Source: Pseudoflavonifractor sp. An44 (lineage in GTDB: Bacteria > Bacillota > Clostridia > Oscillospirales > Oscillospiraceae). From it: a stretch of DNA of 64,000 nucleotides. This document shows positions 1 to 8,868 of this stretch, in pieces (positions within the stretch are counted from its first letter, which is position 1; every line of letters begins with the position of its first letter). Location of the stretch: the NCBI RefSeq assembly GCF_002161675.1, contig NZ_NFIH01000001.1, positions 174,003-238,002 of the forward strand, given 5' to 3'. Under the pieces are notes generated by a model. The model saw nothing but the letters and a program-made list of their open reading frames with translations, did no database searches and was not told the origin of the DNA. Position numbers and translations under genes: made by a program.

Positions 1-1
1 C

Positions 2-43
2 GAGCTGTTGTGCGCGGAGGGGTACATTGAGCCCGTCCGCTAA
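2..43 (+). CDS. 3' end of an upstream gene, possibly asd (partial)
   Basis: An open frame enters from the left edge and ends at TAA 41-43. Its last residues read ELLCAEGYIEPVR. It lies 33 bases upstream of the dapA start, so it is probably co-transcribed with dapA-dapB. Aspartate-semialdehyde dehydrogenase (asd) is a common neighbour and the tail is compatible with it, but thirteen residues cannot identify the protein. Confidence 0.4.
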   Translation, partial: ELLCAEGYIEPVR

Positions 44-76
44 TCCATGAATTTGAAAAAGAAAGGAAGTTGCCCT

Positions 77-964
77 ATGCGCACACCCGTGTTCACCGGT
101 TCCTGTCCGGCGCTGGTCACCCCCTTTGACCAAAACGGCGCCATCAATTACGACGCCTTCGGCAAACTCATCGACGCGCAAATTGAAGCCGGGGTGGATG
201 CCGTGTGCGTCTGCGGCACCACCGGCGAGTCCGCCACCATGTCCATTCGGGAGCACATCGCCGCCGTGGAGTTCTGCGTCAAGCGGGTCAATCACCGGGT
301 CAAGGTAATTGCCGGGGCTGGCAGCAACGACACCTCCGCCGCGGTCTACCTGTCCCAGCACGCCCAGGACTCCGGAGCCGACGCCCTGCTCCACGTCACC
401 CCCTACTACAACAAGGCCAGCCAGACCGGCCTCATCCGCCACTACGAGTACATCGCCGACCGGGTGGACCTGCCCATCATCCTCTACAACGTGCCCAGCC
501 GTACCGGCGTGTCCTTCACCGCCGAGACCTACCGTCACCTGTCCCAGAACCCCCAGTTCAACGGCGTGAAGGAGGCCTCCGGCAACTTCTCCCTGCTGGC
601 CCACACCCGTTTCCTGTGCGGGGATGACTTCTACATCTGGTCGGGCAACGACGACCAGGTGGTGCCCATGATGGCCCTGGGGGCCAAGGGCGTCATCTCG
701 GTGGCCTCCAACCTCATTCCCGAGGTGATGGTGAAGATGACCAAGCTGTGCCTGGACAACGACTTCGCGGCCGCCTCCAAGCTGCAAATCAAGTACATGG
801 ACCTCATCGACGCCCTGTTCCTGGAGGTCAACCCCATTCCCATCAAGGCCGCTTTGAATCTGGTTGGCATGGAGATGGGCGGACTGCGCCTGCCCCTGTG
901 CGAGATGTCCGAGAAGAACCTGGAGACCCTGCGTAGTTCCATGGCCCGTATGGGTCTTCTGTGA
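77..964 (+). CDS. dapA: 4-hydroxy-tetrahydrodipicolinate synthase
   Basis: Condenses pyruvate with aspartate semialdehyde, the first committed step of lysine/diaminopimelate synthesis in the cytoplasm. The 295-aa protein has the family's usual length. It shows the N-terminal GSCPALVTPF strand, a CGTTGE substrate-binding loop, the YNVPSRTG segment and the Schiff-base lysine K165 in VKEASGN. The frame is open back to 47, but ATG 77 is preceded by GAAAGGAAG (61-69) and matches the family N-terminus, so I start there. dapB follows 10 bases downstream, forming a dapAB operon. Family and function are secure. Confidence 0.97.
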   Translation: MRTPVFTGSCPALVTPFDQNGAINYDAFGKLIDAQIEAGVDAVCVCGTTGESATMSIREHIAAVEFCVKRVNHRVKVIAGAGSNDTSAAVYLSQHAQDSGADALLHVTPYYNKASQTGLIRHYEYIADRVDLPIILYNVPSRTGVSFTAETYRHLSQNPQFNGVKEASGNFSLLAHTRFLCGDDFYIWSGNDDQVVPMMALGAKGVISVASNLIPEVMVKMTKLCLDNDFAAASKLQIKYMDLIDALFLEVNPIPIKAALNLVGMEMGGLRLPLCEMSEKNLETLRSSMARMGLL

Positions 965-974
965 GGGCTGCCCC

Positions 975-1727
975 ATGCAAAAGATAATCATTTCCGGCTG
1001 CAACGGCCATATGGGCCGTGTGGTCGCTGACATCTGTGCCACCGACCCCCAGGTGGAGGTGGTGGCGGGCATCGACATTCTGGGCCAGTCCAACCCCAAC
1101 TTTCCCGTGTTCTCCTCCCCCGCCGCCTGTGACGTGGAGGCGGACGCCGTCATTGACTTCTCCCATCCCTCCGCCCTGGCCCCTCTGCTGGAGATGTGCC
1201 AGGCCCGGAATCTGCCGGTGGTGCTGGCCACCACGGGCTATGACCAGCAGCAGCTGGATGCCATTGCGGAGGCCGCCCATCACATCCCCGTGTTTCGCTC
1301 GGCCAACATGTCTCTGGGTGTGAATGTGCTGCTGGACTTGGTGAAGAAGGCCGCCTCGGTGCTGGGGCTGGACTACGACGTGGAGATCGTGGAGCGGCAC
1401 CACCACCGGAAGGTGGACGCCCCCAGCGGCACCGCCCTGATGATCGCCGACGCCGCCGCCTCTGCTCTGCCCTACGAGCCGGAGTACGTGTACGACCGCC
1501 ACAGTGTGCGCCAGCCCCGTGGGCCCCATGAGATTGGCATCTCCGCCGTGCGTGGGGGCACCATTGTGGGAGACCACACGGTGATCTTCGCCGGACGGGA
1601 CGAGGTCATTGAGCTCAGCCACCACGCCGCCAGCCGCGAGGTGTTCGCCAGCGGTGCGGTACGGGCCGCCAAATTCCTCACCGGGGTACAGGCCCCGGGC
1701 CTCTACGACATGTCTTATTTGGTGTAA
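975..1727 (+). CDS. dapB: 4-hydroxy-tetrahydrodipicolinate reductase
   Basis: NAD(P)H-dependent reductase that follows DapA in the lysine/diaminopimelate pathway. The 250-aa protein has the N-terminal dinucleotide loop GCNGHMGR, the catalytic ERHHHRKVDAPSGTA segment carrying the family histidine and lysine, and the C-terminal signature GISAVRGGTIVGDH. The start ATG 975 lies 10 bases after the dapA stop with TGAGGG (962-967) as ribosome binding site. The open frame extends upstream inside dapA, but those residues are not DapB-like. A strong terminator follows directly. Confidence 0.97.
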   Translation: MQKIIISGCNGHMGRVVADICATDPQVEVVAGIDILGQSNPNFPVFSSPAACDVEADAVIDFSHPSALAPLLEMCQARNLPVVLATTGYDQQQLDAIAEAAHHIPVFRSANMSLGVNVLLDLVKKAASVLGLDYDVEIVERHHHRKVDAPSGTALMIADAAASALPYEPEYVYDRHSVRQPRGPHEIGISAVRGGTIVGDHTVIFAGRDEVIELSHHAASREVFASGAVRAAKFLTGVQAPGLYDMSYLV

Positions 1728-1770
1728 AAAAAACCTCTTGGACAGCAGCTGCTGTCCAAGAGGTTTTTTT
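1726..1770. terminator. Bidirectional terminator between dapB and tyrS
   Basis: A perfect 18-bp inverted repeat at 1731-1766 (core CTTGGACAGC / GCTGTCCAAG) is flanked by A and T runs. It can end dapB on the plus strand and tyrS on the minus strand. Confidence 0.9.
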
Positions 1771-1771
1771 C

Positions 1772-3001
1772 TTATTCGGCAATCTTCACGCAGTGGAATA
1801 CTTTCTTGCCCTTCTTGATGATGGCACCGTCGGCGCCGCAGTCCTGGCAGCAGAACTGGGCATTGACGTCGGTGACCTTGGCGTCGTTGACGGACACGCC
1901 GCCCTGCTGCACCAGACGGCGGGCCTCACCCTTGGAGGGGCACAGGCCGCACTTGACCAGCAGGTCCAGAAGGCCGATCTTGCCCTCGCAGAAGTCGTCC
2001 TGGCACAGGGTGGTGGTGGGCATGCTGGAGCGGTCCCCGCCGCCGGCAAACAGGGCCTTGGCAGCGGCCTGGGCCTTCTCTGCCTCCTCCTTGCCGTGGA
2101 CCAGGGCGGTAAGCTCGTAGGCCAGAATCTCCTTGGCACGGTTCAACTGGCTGCCCTCCCATTGGTCCATCTCATCGATCTGCTCCAGAGGCAGGAAGGT
2201 GAGCATACGGATGCACTTGAGCACGTCGGCATCCTCCACATTGCGCCAGTACTGGTAGAAGTCGTAGGGGCTGGTCTTGTTGGGGTCCAGCCACACGGCA
2301 CCCGCGGCAGTCTTGCCCATCTTCTTGCCCTCGCTGTTGAGCAGCAGGGTGATGGTCATGGCGTGGGCGTCCTGGCCCAGCTTGCGGCGGATGAGCTCAG
2401 TGCCGCCCAGCATGTTGGACCACTGGTCGTTGCCGCCAAACTGCATGTTGCAGTTGTAGTGCTGGAACAGGTAGTAGAAGTCGTAGGACTGCATGATCAT
2501 GTAGTTGAACTCCAGGAAGCTCAGGCCCTTCTCCATGCGCTGCTTGTAGCACTCGGCCCGGAGCATGTTGTTCACCGAGAAGCAGGCGCCCACTTCCCGC
2601 AGCAGCTCCACATAGTTGAGGTTCATCAGCCAGTCGGCGTTGTTGACCATCATGGCCTTGCCCGCGCCGAACTCAATGAACCGCTCCATCTGCTTTTTGA
2701 AGCAGTCGCAGTTGTGCTGGATGGTCTCGGGGGTCATCATGGTGCGCATGTCGCTGCGGCCGGAGGGGTCGCCCACCATGCCGGTGCCGCCGCCAATGAG
2801 GGCGATGGGGCGGTTGCCCGCCATCTGCAGCCGCTTCATGAGACACAGGGCCATGAAGTGGCCCACGTGGAGGGAGTCGGCGGTGGGGTCAAAGCCGATG
2901 TAGAAGGTGGCTTTGCCGTTGTCGATCATCTCTCGAATTTCTTCCTCGTTGGTGACCTGGGCGATGAGGCCACGGGCCACCAGTTCATCGTACAATTTCA
3001 T
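1772..3001 (-). CDS. tyrS: Tyrosyl-tRNA synthetase
   Basis: Charges tRNA-Tyr in the cytoplasm. The 409-aa class I synthetase has the HIGH-type motif as HVGH (residues 45-48) after FDPTADSL, the KMSKS-type loop as KMGKT, and a C-terminal S4 RNA-binding domain (about residues 345-409). The frame is open further upstream, but the ATG at 3001 follows GGAGTAGACCAA and gives the standard N-terminus [11 protein letters not shown]. It lies 16 bases downstream of the EamA transporter gene. The pair is preceded by a T-box leader with a tyrosine (UAC) specifier, so expression should rise when tRNA-Tyr is uncharged. Confidence 0.97.
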   Translation of the reverse strand: MKLYDELVARGLIAQVTNEEEIREMIDNGKATFYIGFDPTADSLHVGHFMALCLMKRLQMAGNRPIALIGGGTGMVGDPSGRSDMRTMMTPETIQHNCDCFKKQMERFIEFGAGKAMMVNNADWLMNLNYVELLREVGACFSVNNMLRAECYKQRMEKGLSFLEFNYMIMQSYDFYYLFQHYNCNMQFGGNDQWSNMLGGTELIRRKLGQDAHAMTITLLLNSEGKKMGKTAAGAVWLDPNKTSPYDFYQYWRNVEDADVLKCIRMLTFLPLEQIDEMDQWEGSQLNRAKEILAYELTALVHGKEEAEKAQAAAKALFAGGGDRSSMPTTTLCQDDFCEGKIGLLDLLVKCGLCPSKGEARRLVQQGGVSVNDAKVTDVNAQFCCQDCGADGAIIKKGKKVFHCVKIAE

Positions 3002-3017
3002 TTGGTCTACTCCTTTG

Positions 3018-3887
3018 TTATGATTTTGCCGCCACGGCCTGGGCCGCATCGGCTTTGGTCTTCCACACATTATACCCAACCACGCCGCCAATGACGATCA
3101 CCGCACCCACCAGGGACACGGGACCGATGGTCTCGTGGTAAATGAGGGCCACCAGAATGGGGTTTAAAATGGGCTCGATGCCCGACACCAAGCTGGCCGT
3201 CACCGCCGAGGTGCGGGCCAGGCCCAGGGTGAGCAGGATATAGGCCAAGGCCACCTGGAACACACCCAGCACCACCAGACTCAACAGAGTCACCGAGCTA
3301 ACCCTTGTCTCCCCCATCAGCCAGGGCAACCCAATGAGGGCGCTGCCCACATTGCCCCAGAACACTGAGGAGATGGGGTCGGAGTCCGGCATATCCTGGA
3401 GGAGAAACACGCCCGCATAGCTGAACCCGGACAGCAGGGCCACCACGTTGCCCCCCATGCCCCCTGCCTGGAGGCTGTCCACGAAAAAGCACAGCACCCC
3501 CAGCACCACCACACCGCAGGCCACCAGCTCGCCCTTCCGGGGCATCTTCCGCCACACCAGGGCGGTGAGCAGCAGCACGAAGATGGGGGCAGTAAATTGC
3601 AGCACAATGGCGTTGGCCGCCGTGGTCATCTTGTTGGCCAAGGTAAACAGGGTGTTGGTGCCGCAGATGGCCACAGCACCCAGCCCGATCCAGGGATTGA
3701 ACCGGGGCCGATGTCCCACCCGCCACAGGTAGAGGCCGATGACCACCAGGGCGATGAGATTGCGCCCGCTGTTGATGGACATGCCGCTCCAGGGGATCAC
3801 CTTGATACACACCCCACCCAAGCTGTACAGGATGGCCGCCAGAAATACCAGCACCACACCACTGCGTTCTTCCTTTTCTTTTGACAA
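3018..3887 (-). CDS. EamA/DMT-family transporter under a tyrosine T-box
   Basis: A 289-aa integral membrane protein of the drug/metabolite transporter (EamA) superfamily with about ten hydrophobic segments in two internally repeated halves. The first begins [15 protein letters not shown]; the second half holds the typical [15 protein letters not shown] segment. It lies directly between the Tyr T-box and tyrS and is presumably co-transcribed with tyrS. Its substrate is unknown; the T-box suggests tyrosine or a related aromatic compound (inference). The start is uncertain. The longest frame starts at TTG 3887, right after the U-run of the T-box terminator, with the G-rich 3' arm of that hairpin as possible Shine-Dalgarno. 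GTG 3857 is an alternative. Confidence 0.85.
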   Translation of the reverse strand: MSKEKEERSGVVLVFLAAILYSLGGVCIKVIPWSGMSINSGRNLIALVVIGLYLWRVGHRPRFNPWIGLGAVAICGTNTLFTLANKMTTAANAIVLQFTAPIFVLLLTALVWRKMPRKGELVACGVVVLGVLCFFVDSLQAGGMGGNVVALLSGFSYAGVFLLQDMPDSDPISSVFWGNVGSALIGLPWLMGETRVSSVTLLSLVVLGVFQVALAYILLTLGLARTSAVTASLVSGIEPILNPILVALIYHETIGPVSLVGAVIVIGGVVGYNVWKTKADAAQAVAAKS

Positions 3888-4161
3888 AAAAACACCCCCT
3901 GTCCCGTAGGACAGAGGGCGTGAAACAACGCGGTACCACCTCTGTTTGCCGCTTCCTCACGAAAGTCGGCCTCAGGGAGTTTCCTTCAAACTCCAACGCG
4001 CAATATCGGGCGCACCCGTCCGTTCCTACTTGCAGCCCCAAGGGGGCCGTTTCAGAAGGCTGCTCCAAGGTGTATTCCCTCCCCGACGCTCTCTTCCTTG
4101 CACCCACCGGAAGCTCTCTGGGCAGCGGTCTGGGGAGATACTTCTCCTCTTCTCTGCATTG
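3886..4161 (-). promoter_or_regulatory. T-box riboswitch, tyrosine specifier
   Basis: On the minus strand the conserved T-box sequence GGTGGTACCGCG lies at 3940-3929. It is followed by a terminator hairpin at about 3918-3895 with a T-run to 3886. In stem I the specifier context GAA-TAC-A reads UAC (4074-4072), a tyrosine codon, in agreement with tyrS downstream. The leader starts just after the promoter at 4168-4196. It fills the otherwise gene-free interval between the HAD gene and the EamA gene. Confidence 0.93.
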
Positions 4162-4167
4162 TCACTG

Positions 4168-4196
4168 ATGATAGCACAGTTGTCTGTGCTTGTCAA
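4168..4196 (-). promoter_or_regulatory. Promoter of the Tyr T-box operon
   Basis: TTGACA (4196-4191) and TATCAT (4173-4168) are separated by 17 bases on the minus strand, a near-consensus sigma-A promoter. The -35 box overlaps the last codons of the HAD phosphatase gene. Confidence 0.85.
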
Positions 4197-4990
4197 ACGC
4201 TTTCTGCGGGCAGCAGCGAGAAGTGGCGCAGGGCCTTGGAAATGCCCTCCTCCTCCACGGTGGCGGTGACGTAATCCGCCAATTCCTTCACCCGCTGGTC
4301 TGCCCCGCCCATGGCCACACTGGTTCCCACCAGGGCCATCATGGTCAAGTCGTTCTCTCCGTCTCCGAAGGCCATGGTCTCCTCGGGGCTTAAGCCGTAG
4401 TGGGCCATGGTGGCCCGAATGCCGTCGGCCTTGCCCTCCCCTTTGGACATCACGTCGATGCCCAGTGGGTGCCAGCGGCTGTAGCTGCACCCGGGCATGA
4501 CGGAGACGAACAGGTGCTCCTCCTCCTGGTTGACCAGGGGAATGAACTGATACACTTTTCCTTCCAGCATCCGCTGGGCGGACAGGACGGGGTACTGCTT
4601 GGTGTGCAAAAACTCGAACACCTCGTCCACCCGTCGATTGTGGCAGGTGAGATAGCTCACCCCGTTCTCCTCCACCAGGGCAGCCAGTTCCGGGTGGGCC
4701 TCCAGCACATCCTTGGCATTCCGCAGGTCCTCCAGGGGCAAGGGGTTATCCCGATATACCCCCTGGGCATTGAAGCAGCACTGACCATTCAAGGTGATGT
4801 AACCGTCAAACACCACATCCCGCAGCATTCCGGTGCTCTCCAGGTCCTGGGGTGCCCGTCCGGAACAGACGAAAATGCGAATGCCCGCCCGCTGGAGGGC
4901 AAACAGGTCATCTCGGAGCTGTTGGGACATGATCTTGTTTTTATACGAGACCATGGTGCCGTCAATGTCAAAAAAGATCGCGCGTATCAT
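4193..4990 (-). CDS. Cof-type HAD-family phosphatase
   Basis: A 265-aa haloacid-dehalogenase-type hydrolase of the Cof/YidA subfamily. Motif I is FFDIDGTMV at the N-terminus (nucleophile Asp plus the acid/base Asp two residues on). Motif II is VCSGR. The late motif is MAFGDGENDLTMM, which binds Mg2+. The type IIB cap lies between. Such enzymes dephosphorylate sugar phosphates, FMN/PLP or similar metabolites; the substrate cannot be told from sequence. ATG 4990 follows GGAGG. It is the last gene of the long minus-strand block after recN. Confidence 0.93.
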   Translation of the reverse strand: MIRAIFFDIDGTMVSYKNKIMSQQLRDDLFALQRAGIRIFVCSGRAPQDLESTGMLRDVVFDGYITLNGQCCFNAQGVYRDNPLPLEDLRNAKDVLEAHPELAALVEENGVSYLTCHNRRVDEVFEFLHTKQYPVLSAQRMLEGKVYQFIPLVNQEEEHLFVSVMPGCSYSRWHPLGIDVMSKGEGKADGIRATMAHYGLSPEETMAFGDGENDLTMMALVGTSVAMGGADQRVKELADYVTATVEEEGISKALRHFSLLPAESV

Positions 4991-5012
4991 GGGTTAGTTC
5001 CTCCGTGTATGG

Positions 5013-6704
5013 TTATGCTTGTGTCTGTTTCCAGGCTTCCGCCTTTTGCAGCAACTCCTCCGCCCCTTCCAACAGGATGGCGGTGGAAGCGCCGCCGCTG
5101 AGGCGGGCCAGCTCTTCCCGGCGGCGTGGCCGGTCCAACTGCTCCACCCGGGTGTAGGTGCGGCCATCCCGCTCCCCCTTCTCCACCGAGAAGTGCACGT
5201 CGCCCATGGCGGCGATCTGGGGCAGGTGGGTGACGCACAGCACCTGGCGGCCCCGGGCCACCTGGCTGAGCTTCTGGGCCACTTTGGTGGCGGCTCGACC
5301 GGATACTCCAGTGTCCACCTCGTCAAAGACCATAGTAGTAACGCAGTCGGTCTCGGCCAGCACGTTTTTCAGCGCCAGCATGATGCGGCTGAGCTCGCCG
5401 CCAGAGGCGATGCGGTTGATGGGCTTCAAATCCTCCCCCAAGTTGGCGGACATGAGGAACCGGACCCGGTCCATGCCGAACTCATTGAGGCCGTCCTCCC
5501 CTTCCACGGGGCCAAATTCCACTTCAAACCGCACCCGGGGCATGTCCAGGTCGGACAGCTCCTGCTGAATGCGCCGGGACAATTCCTTGGCCGCCTTCTG
5601 ACGGGCCTTGGACAGTTGTTCAGCCTCCTGTTGGGCCGCCTGCACCGCCTGGGCCACTTCCCGCTCCAGCTTCTCCCGGCGCTCGTCGGAGAACTGGATG
5701 TTGTCCAACTCGGTCTGGCACCGGTCCAGATAAGCCAGCATCTCCTCCTCGTCCGCTCCGTACTTGCGCTTGAGGCGGTGGAGCAGGTCCAGCCGCTCCT
5801 CCACGTCGTCCAGCTGGCCGGGATAGAAGTCCAGGCCGCTGCGGGCGTCCCGCACCAGTTCCGCCACATCGTCGGCGGCGTAGCGCAGCTGGGACACCTT
5901 CTGGGCCAGCTCGGACAGCTCGGCGCTGTACCGCCCCCCCTGGGTCAGGGCGTTTTCAGCGCTTGTCAGCAGGGCCACCGCTCCGTCGGACATCTCGCCC
6001 CCGGTGAGGGCCTGCCACGCCTGGTCCACGGCATCGGTGATGCGCTCGGCGTTGCGGAGAATCTCCCGCTGGGCGGTGAGCTCCGCCTCCTCACCCACCC
6101 GCAGCTGGGCCCGCTCCAGCTCTCCAATCTGGTGCTGGAGGGTGTCCATGCGCCGGGCCTTCTCCCCCTCGTCCATCTGCACCGCTTTGAGCTGGGCCCG
6201 CAGGTCCTTCACACGCTCATAGGCCGCAGTGTAATTCTGGCGCTGGGGAGCCAGGTGGGCGAAGTTATCCAGGCTCTCCAGGTGGGTCTCCTCGTCTAAG
6301 AGCTGCTGGCCGTCGTGCTGGCCGTGGATGTTCAAAAGCTGGCTGCCCAGCTCCCGCAGCTGGGTCACCAGCACCGGGTGCCCGTTGACCCGACAGGTGT
6401 TTTTCCCGTCGGGGTGGATGACCCGCTCCACCAACAGCTCCCCGTTTTCATCAGGGGCAATGCCGTACTGTTCAAACCAGTTTAAGGCGGGCAGTCCGCC
6501 AAACACCCCCGTCACCCGGGCACACTTGGCCCCGGTGCGGATGAGGTCCCGGCTGGTCCGCCCGCCGATGATGGCGCCGATGGCGTCCACCACAATGGAT
6601 TTACCCGCTCCCGTCTCGCCGGTAAGCACGTTAAATCCCTCTCCAAAGGCGATTTCCGCCTGGGAAATCACCGCAATATCCTCAATGTGAAGCAAGGAAA
6701 GCAT
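5013..6704 (-). CDS. recN: DNA repair protein RecN
   Basis: An SMC-like ATPase that acts at double-strand breaks in recombinational repair. The 563-aa protein has Walker A GETGAGKS at residues 29-36 after the typical MLSLLHIEDIAVI start. A long coiled-coil middle rich in E, Q, R and L follows. The C-terminal head holds the signature region RIASGGELSRIMLALK and Walker B TMVFDEVDTGVSG. It sits downstream of argR, the conserved argR-recN order of Firmicutes. Confidence 0.97.
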   Translation of the reverse strand: MLSLLHIEDIAVISQAEIAFGEGFNVLTGETGAGKSIVVDAIGAIIGGRTSRDLIRTGAKCARVTGVFGGLPALNWFEQYGIAPDENGELLVERVIHPDGKNTCRVNGHPVLVTQLRELGSQLLNIHGQHDGQQLLDEETHLESLDNFAHLAPQRQNYTAAYERVKDLRAQLKAVQMDEGEKARRMDTLQHQIGELERAQLRVGEEAELTAQREILRNAERITDAVDQAWQALTGGEMSDGAVALLTSAENALTQGGRYSAELSELAQKVSQLRYAADDVAELVRDARSGLDFYPGQLDDVEERLDLLHRLKRKYGADEEEMLAYLDRCQTELDNIQFSDERREKLEREVAQAVQAAQQEAEQLSKARQKAAKELSRRIQQELSDLDMPRVRFEVEFGPVEGEDGLNEFGMDRVRFLMSANLGEDLKPINRIASGGELSRIMLALKNVLAETDCVTTMVFDEVDTGVSGRAATKVAQKLSQVARGRQVLCVTHLPQIAAMGDVHFSVEKGERDGRTYTRVEQLDRPRRREELARLSGGASTAILLEGAEELLQKAEAWKQTQA

Positions 6705-6732
6705 ATCAAATCTCCCCGTTTGGCGCCTGCTC

Positions 6733-7188
6733 TCAGTCCAGCATGGCCGCCATTTCTCGACAAAATTCTTCCGCCAGGTGGTTGGTGCGCATGATGATGA
6801 TCACCGTGTCGTCCCCGGCCAGAGAGCCCACGAATCCGTCGATATCCATCCCGTCCAGGGCGGCTCCTGCCGCAGAGGCAAGCCCCGGCATGGTCTTGAC
6901 CACCACGATGTTCTGGGCCACGTCAAAGGAGGTGACGCCTTCCTTGAAAATGTTGCGCAGACGGCCGGCAAAGTTGTGGTGAGGCTGTTTGTTTTGCGCC
7001 ACCACGTACTTGTAGGTCCCGGCCCCGGTGGGTTGCTTGACCAGGTTCAGCTCTTTTATGTCCCGGGAAATGGTGGCCTGAGTGGCCAAAATCCCACACG
7101 CCCGCAGGCTCTCCAGCATCTGTTCCTGGGTCTCAATGTCCTGCTCGGCGATGATACGCAGAATTTCCGACTGTCGCTTTGACTTCAT
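6733..7188 (-). CDS. argR: Arginine repressor ArgR/AhrC
   Basis: A 151-aa transcriptional regulator of arginine metabolism. The N-terminal winged helix contains TQATISRDIKELNLVK, the ArgR DNA-binding signature. The C-terminal oligomerisation and arginine-binding domain contains MDIDGFVGSLAGDDTVIIIM, with the conserved GTxAGDDT-like core. The length is standard. It lies 4 bases downstream of nadK and 28 bases upstream of recN. No arginine genes are in the window, so it acts in trans. Confidence 0.96.
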   Translation of the reverse strand: MKSKRQSEILRIIAEQDIETQEQMLESLRACGILATQATISRDIKELNLVKQPTGAGTYKYVVAQNKQPHHNFAGRLRNIFKEGVTSFDVAQNIVVVKTMPGLASAAGAALDGMDIDGFVGSLAGDDTVIIIMRTNHLAEEFCREMAAMLD

Positions 7189-7192
7189 CCTC

Positions 7193-8062
7193 TCACGCCT
7201 TTCCCAATTTCTGATTGATAACCTCGTAGAAGGTCCGTCCGGTGAGCTTGACCAGCCGGGTCACGTGGCGGGACCGGCGGCACTCCACCCAGTCCCCCGG
7301 CTGGACCTTGAACGCCCGGCCGCCGTCCACCGACAGGCTGGCATTTTTCCGGCTGCCTGGGGCCAGCCGCACCCCCACTGACCGCTCACTGCCCAGCACA
7401 AAGGGCTTGGCGTGGAGGGAGTGGGCGCAGATGGGAGTGATGATCATATTCTCCGCTGTGGGCTCCACAATGGGCCCCCCTGCCGCCAGAGAGTAGGCAG
7501 TGGACCCGGTGGGGGTGGCGATGACCACTCCGTCCCCAGAGAAGGAGGAGATCACCGTCCGGTCCCCCGTCACTTGCAGGTCCAGCACCCGGGCCACCGA
7601 GGTGCCCTTGGTGATCACGGCGTCGTTGAGGGCGGTCTCAGAGAACACCCACCGCCCGTCCCGGCGCACAGTGATGTCCAGCATCATCCGCTTCTCAATG
7701 GTGTACTTTCCCGCCGTCAGGCGGCTGAGCATGGACAGCTCGTGCTGCTCCAGCTCGGCCATAAAGCCCACGCTGCCCAGATTGATGCCCAGCACCGGAA
7801 TCTGGTGGGCGTTTGCGTCCCGGGCGGCGTGGAGGATGGTGCCGTCCCCGCCAAAGCACACCAGCACGTCGGTGTCCTCCAGCTCGGCGCTCATCTGCCC
7901 AAAGGGCTGGTGGGCGGGCAGGTGGACCCGGCTGGAGTCCTCCAGATCAAAAGGCAGGCAGATGACCACCTGGGCCCCGTTGTCCTCCAAAATCCGCTTG
8001 GCGGTCATGGCTGTTTTAAGCCCCCGGTCCCGGTAAGGGTTGGGGCTGAGTAGCACCTTCAT
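7193..8062 (-). CDS. nadK: NAD kinase
   Basis: Phosphorylates NAD to NADP in the cytoplasm. The 289-aa protein has the GGDGT motif in VCFGGDGTILHAARDA, the NLGSVGFMAEL segment, and the glycine-rich nucleotide region GDGVVIATPTGSTAYSLAAGG. ATG 8062 follows AAGGAGAGAACCC and gives MKVLLSPNPYRDRG; residues further upstream in the frame do not resemble NadK. The start overlaps the tlyA stop by 4 bases (ATGA), indicating translational coupling. This is the usual dxs-tlyA-nadK-argR-recN gene order. Confidence 0.97.
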   Translation of the reverse strand: MKVLLSPNPYRDRGLKTAMTAKRILEDNGAQVVICLPFDLEDSSRVHLPAHQPFGQMSAELEDTDVLVCFGGDGTILHAARDANAHQIPVLGINLGSVGFMAELEQHELSMLSRLTAGKYTIEKRMMLDITVRRDGRWVFSETALNDAVITKGTSVARVLDLQVTGDRTVISSFSGDGVVIATPTGSTAYSLAAGGPIVEPTAENMIITPICAHSLHAKPFVLGSERSVGVRLAPGSRKNASLSVDGGRAFKVQPGDWVECRRSRHVTRLVKLTGRTFYEVINQKLGKA

Positions 8063-8868
8063 GGGTTCTCTCCTTCCATCTGGGCGTGGGAGCGGCGTAC
8101 CAAGTCCTCCAGGTCGCCCCACTCCGGCTCTCCCGGCTTGGCCTGCATATACCCCAGATACTCGATGTTGCCCTCTGGGCCACGGATGGGAGAGAAGTCA
8201 ATGCCCTTGACGGTAAAGCCCGCCTCGGCGGCGTGCTGGGTGAAGTGCTCCAGCACCTCCAGGTGGACGGCGGGGTCCCGGACCACGCCCTTTTTGCCCA
8301 CCTTCTCCCGTCCGGCCTCGAACTGGGGCTTGATGAGGGCCACCACCTCCCCGTCCTCGCTCATGAGTTGGCGCAGGGCGGGAAGAATCAATTTCAAAGA
8401 GATAAACGAGACGTCAATGGAGGCAAAGTCCAGCACGTCAGGGATCTCGTTATGAGACAGGTACCGGGCATTGGTGCGCTCCAGCACCACCACCCGCTCG
8501 TCGCTGCGCAGAGACCAGGCCAGCTGGCCATAGCCCACGTCTACGGCGTACACCTTGGCCGCCCCGTTTTGCAGCATACAGTCGGTGAAGCCTCCGGTGG
8601 AGGCGCCAATGTCCGCCGCCGTCTTGCCCTTAAGGTCAATGGGGAAGTGCTTCATCGCCTTCTCCAGCTTCAACCCGCCCCGGCTGACGTAGCGCAGGGT
8701 CTGGCCCCGCACCTCCAGGGCCGTATCCTCATCCAGGGTCATCCCCGCCTTGTCCAGGCGCTTCTCCCCAGAATACACCTGTCCGGCCATGATGATGGCC
8801 TGGGCCTTTTGGCGGCTCTCCACCAGCCCCTTCTCCACCATCAGCACATCCAAGCGTTTTTTAGCCAT
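8059..8868 (-). CDS. tlyA: TlyA-family rRNA (cytidine-2'-O)-methyltransferase
   Basis: A 269-aa protein with an N-terminal S4 RNA-binding domain (RLDVLMVEKGLVESRQKAQ, residues about 4-60). A FtsJ-like SAM methyltransferase domain follows, with motif I DIGASTGGFTDCML and the downstream YAVDVGYGQL acidic motif. TlyA enzymes 2'-O-methylate ribosomal RNA; in some bacteria they are misannotated as hemolysins. It overlaps the dxs stop by 8 bases and nadK by 4 bases. Confidence 0.95.
   Translation of the reverse strand: MAKKRLDVLMVEKGLVESRQKAQAIIMAGQVYSGEKRLDKAGMTLDEDTALEVRGQTLRYVSRGGLKLEKAMKHFPIDLKGKTAADIGASTGGFTDCMLQNGAAKVYAVDVGYGQLAWSLRSDERVVVLERTNARYLSHNEIPDVLDFASIDVSFISLKLILPALRQLMSEDGEVVALIKPQFEAGREKVGKKGVVRDPAVHLEVLEHFTQHAAEAGFTVKGIDFSPIRGPEGNIEYLGYMQAKPGEPEWGDLEDLVRRSHAQMEGENP

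Noticed and set aside
1793..3094. Long plus-strand frame opposite tyrS
   Set aside because: Shadow of tyrS; no start signal or motifs, and tyrS has its own start, terminator and T-box.
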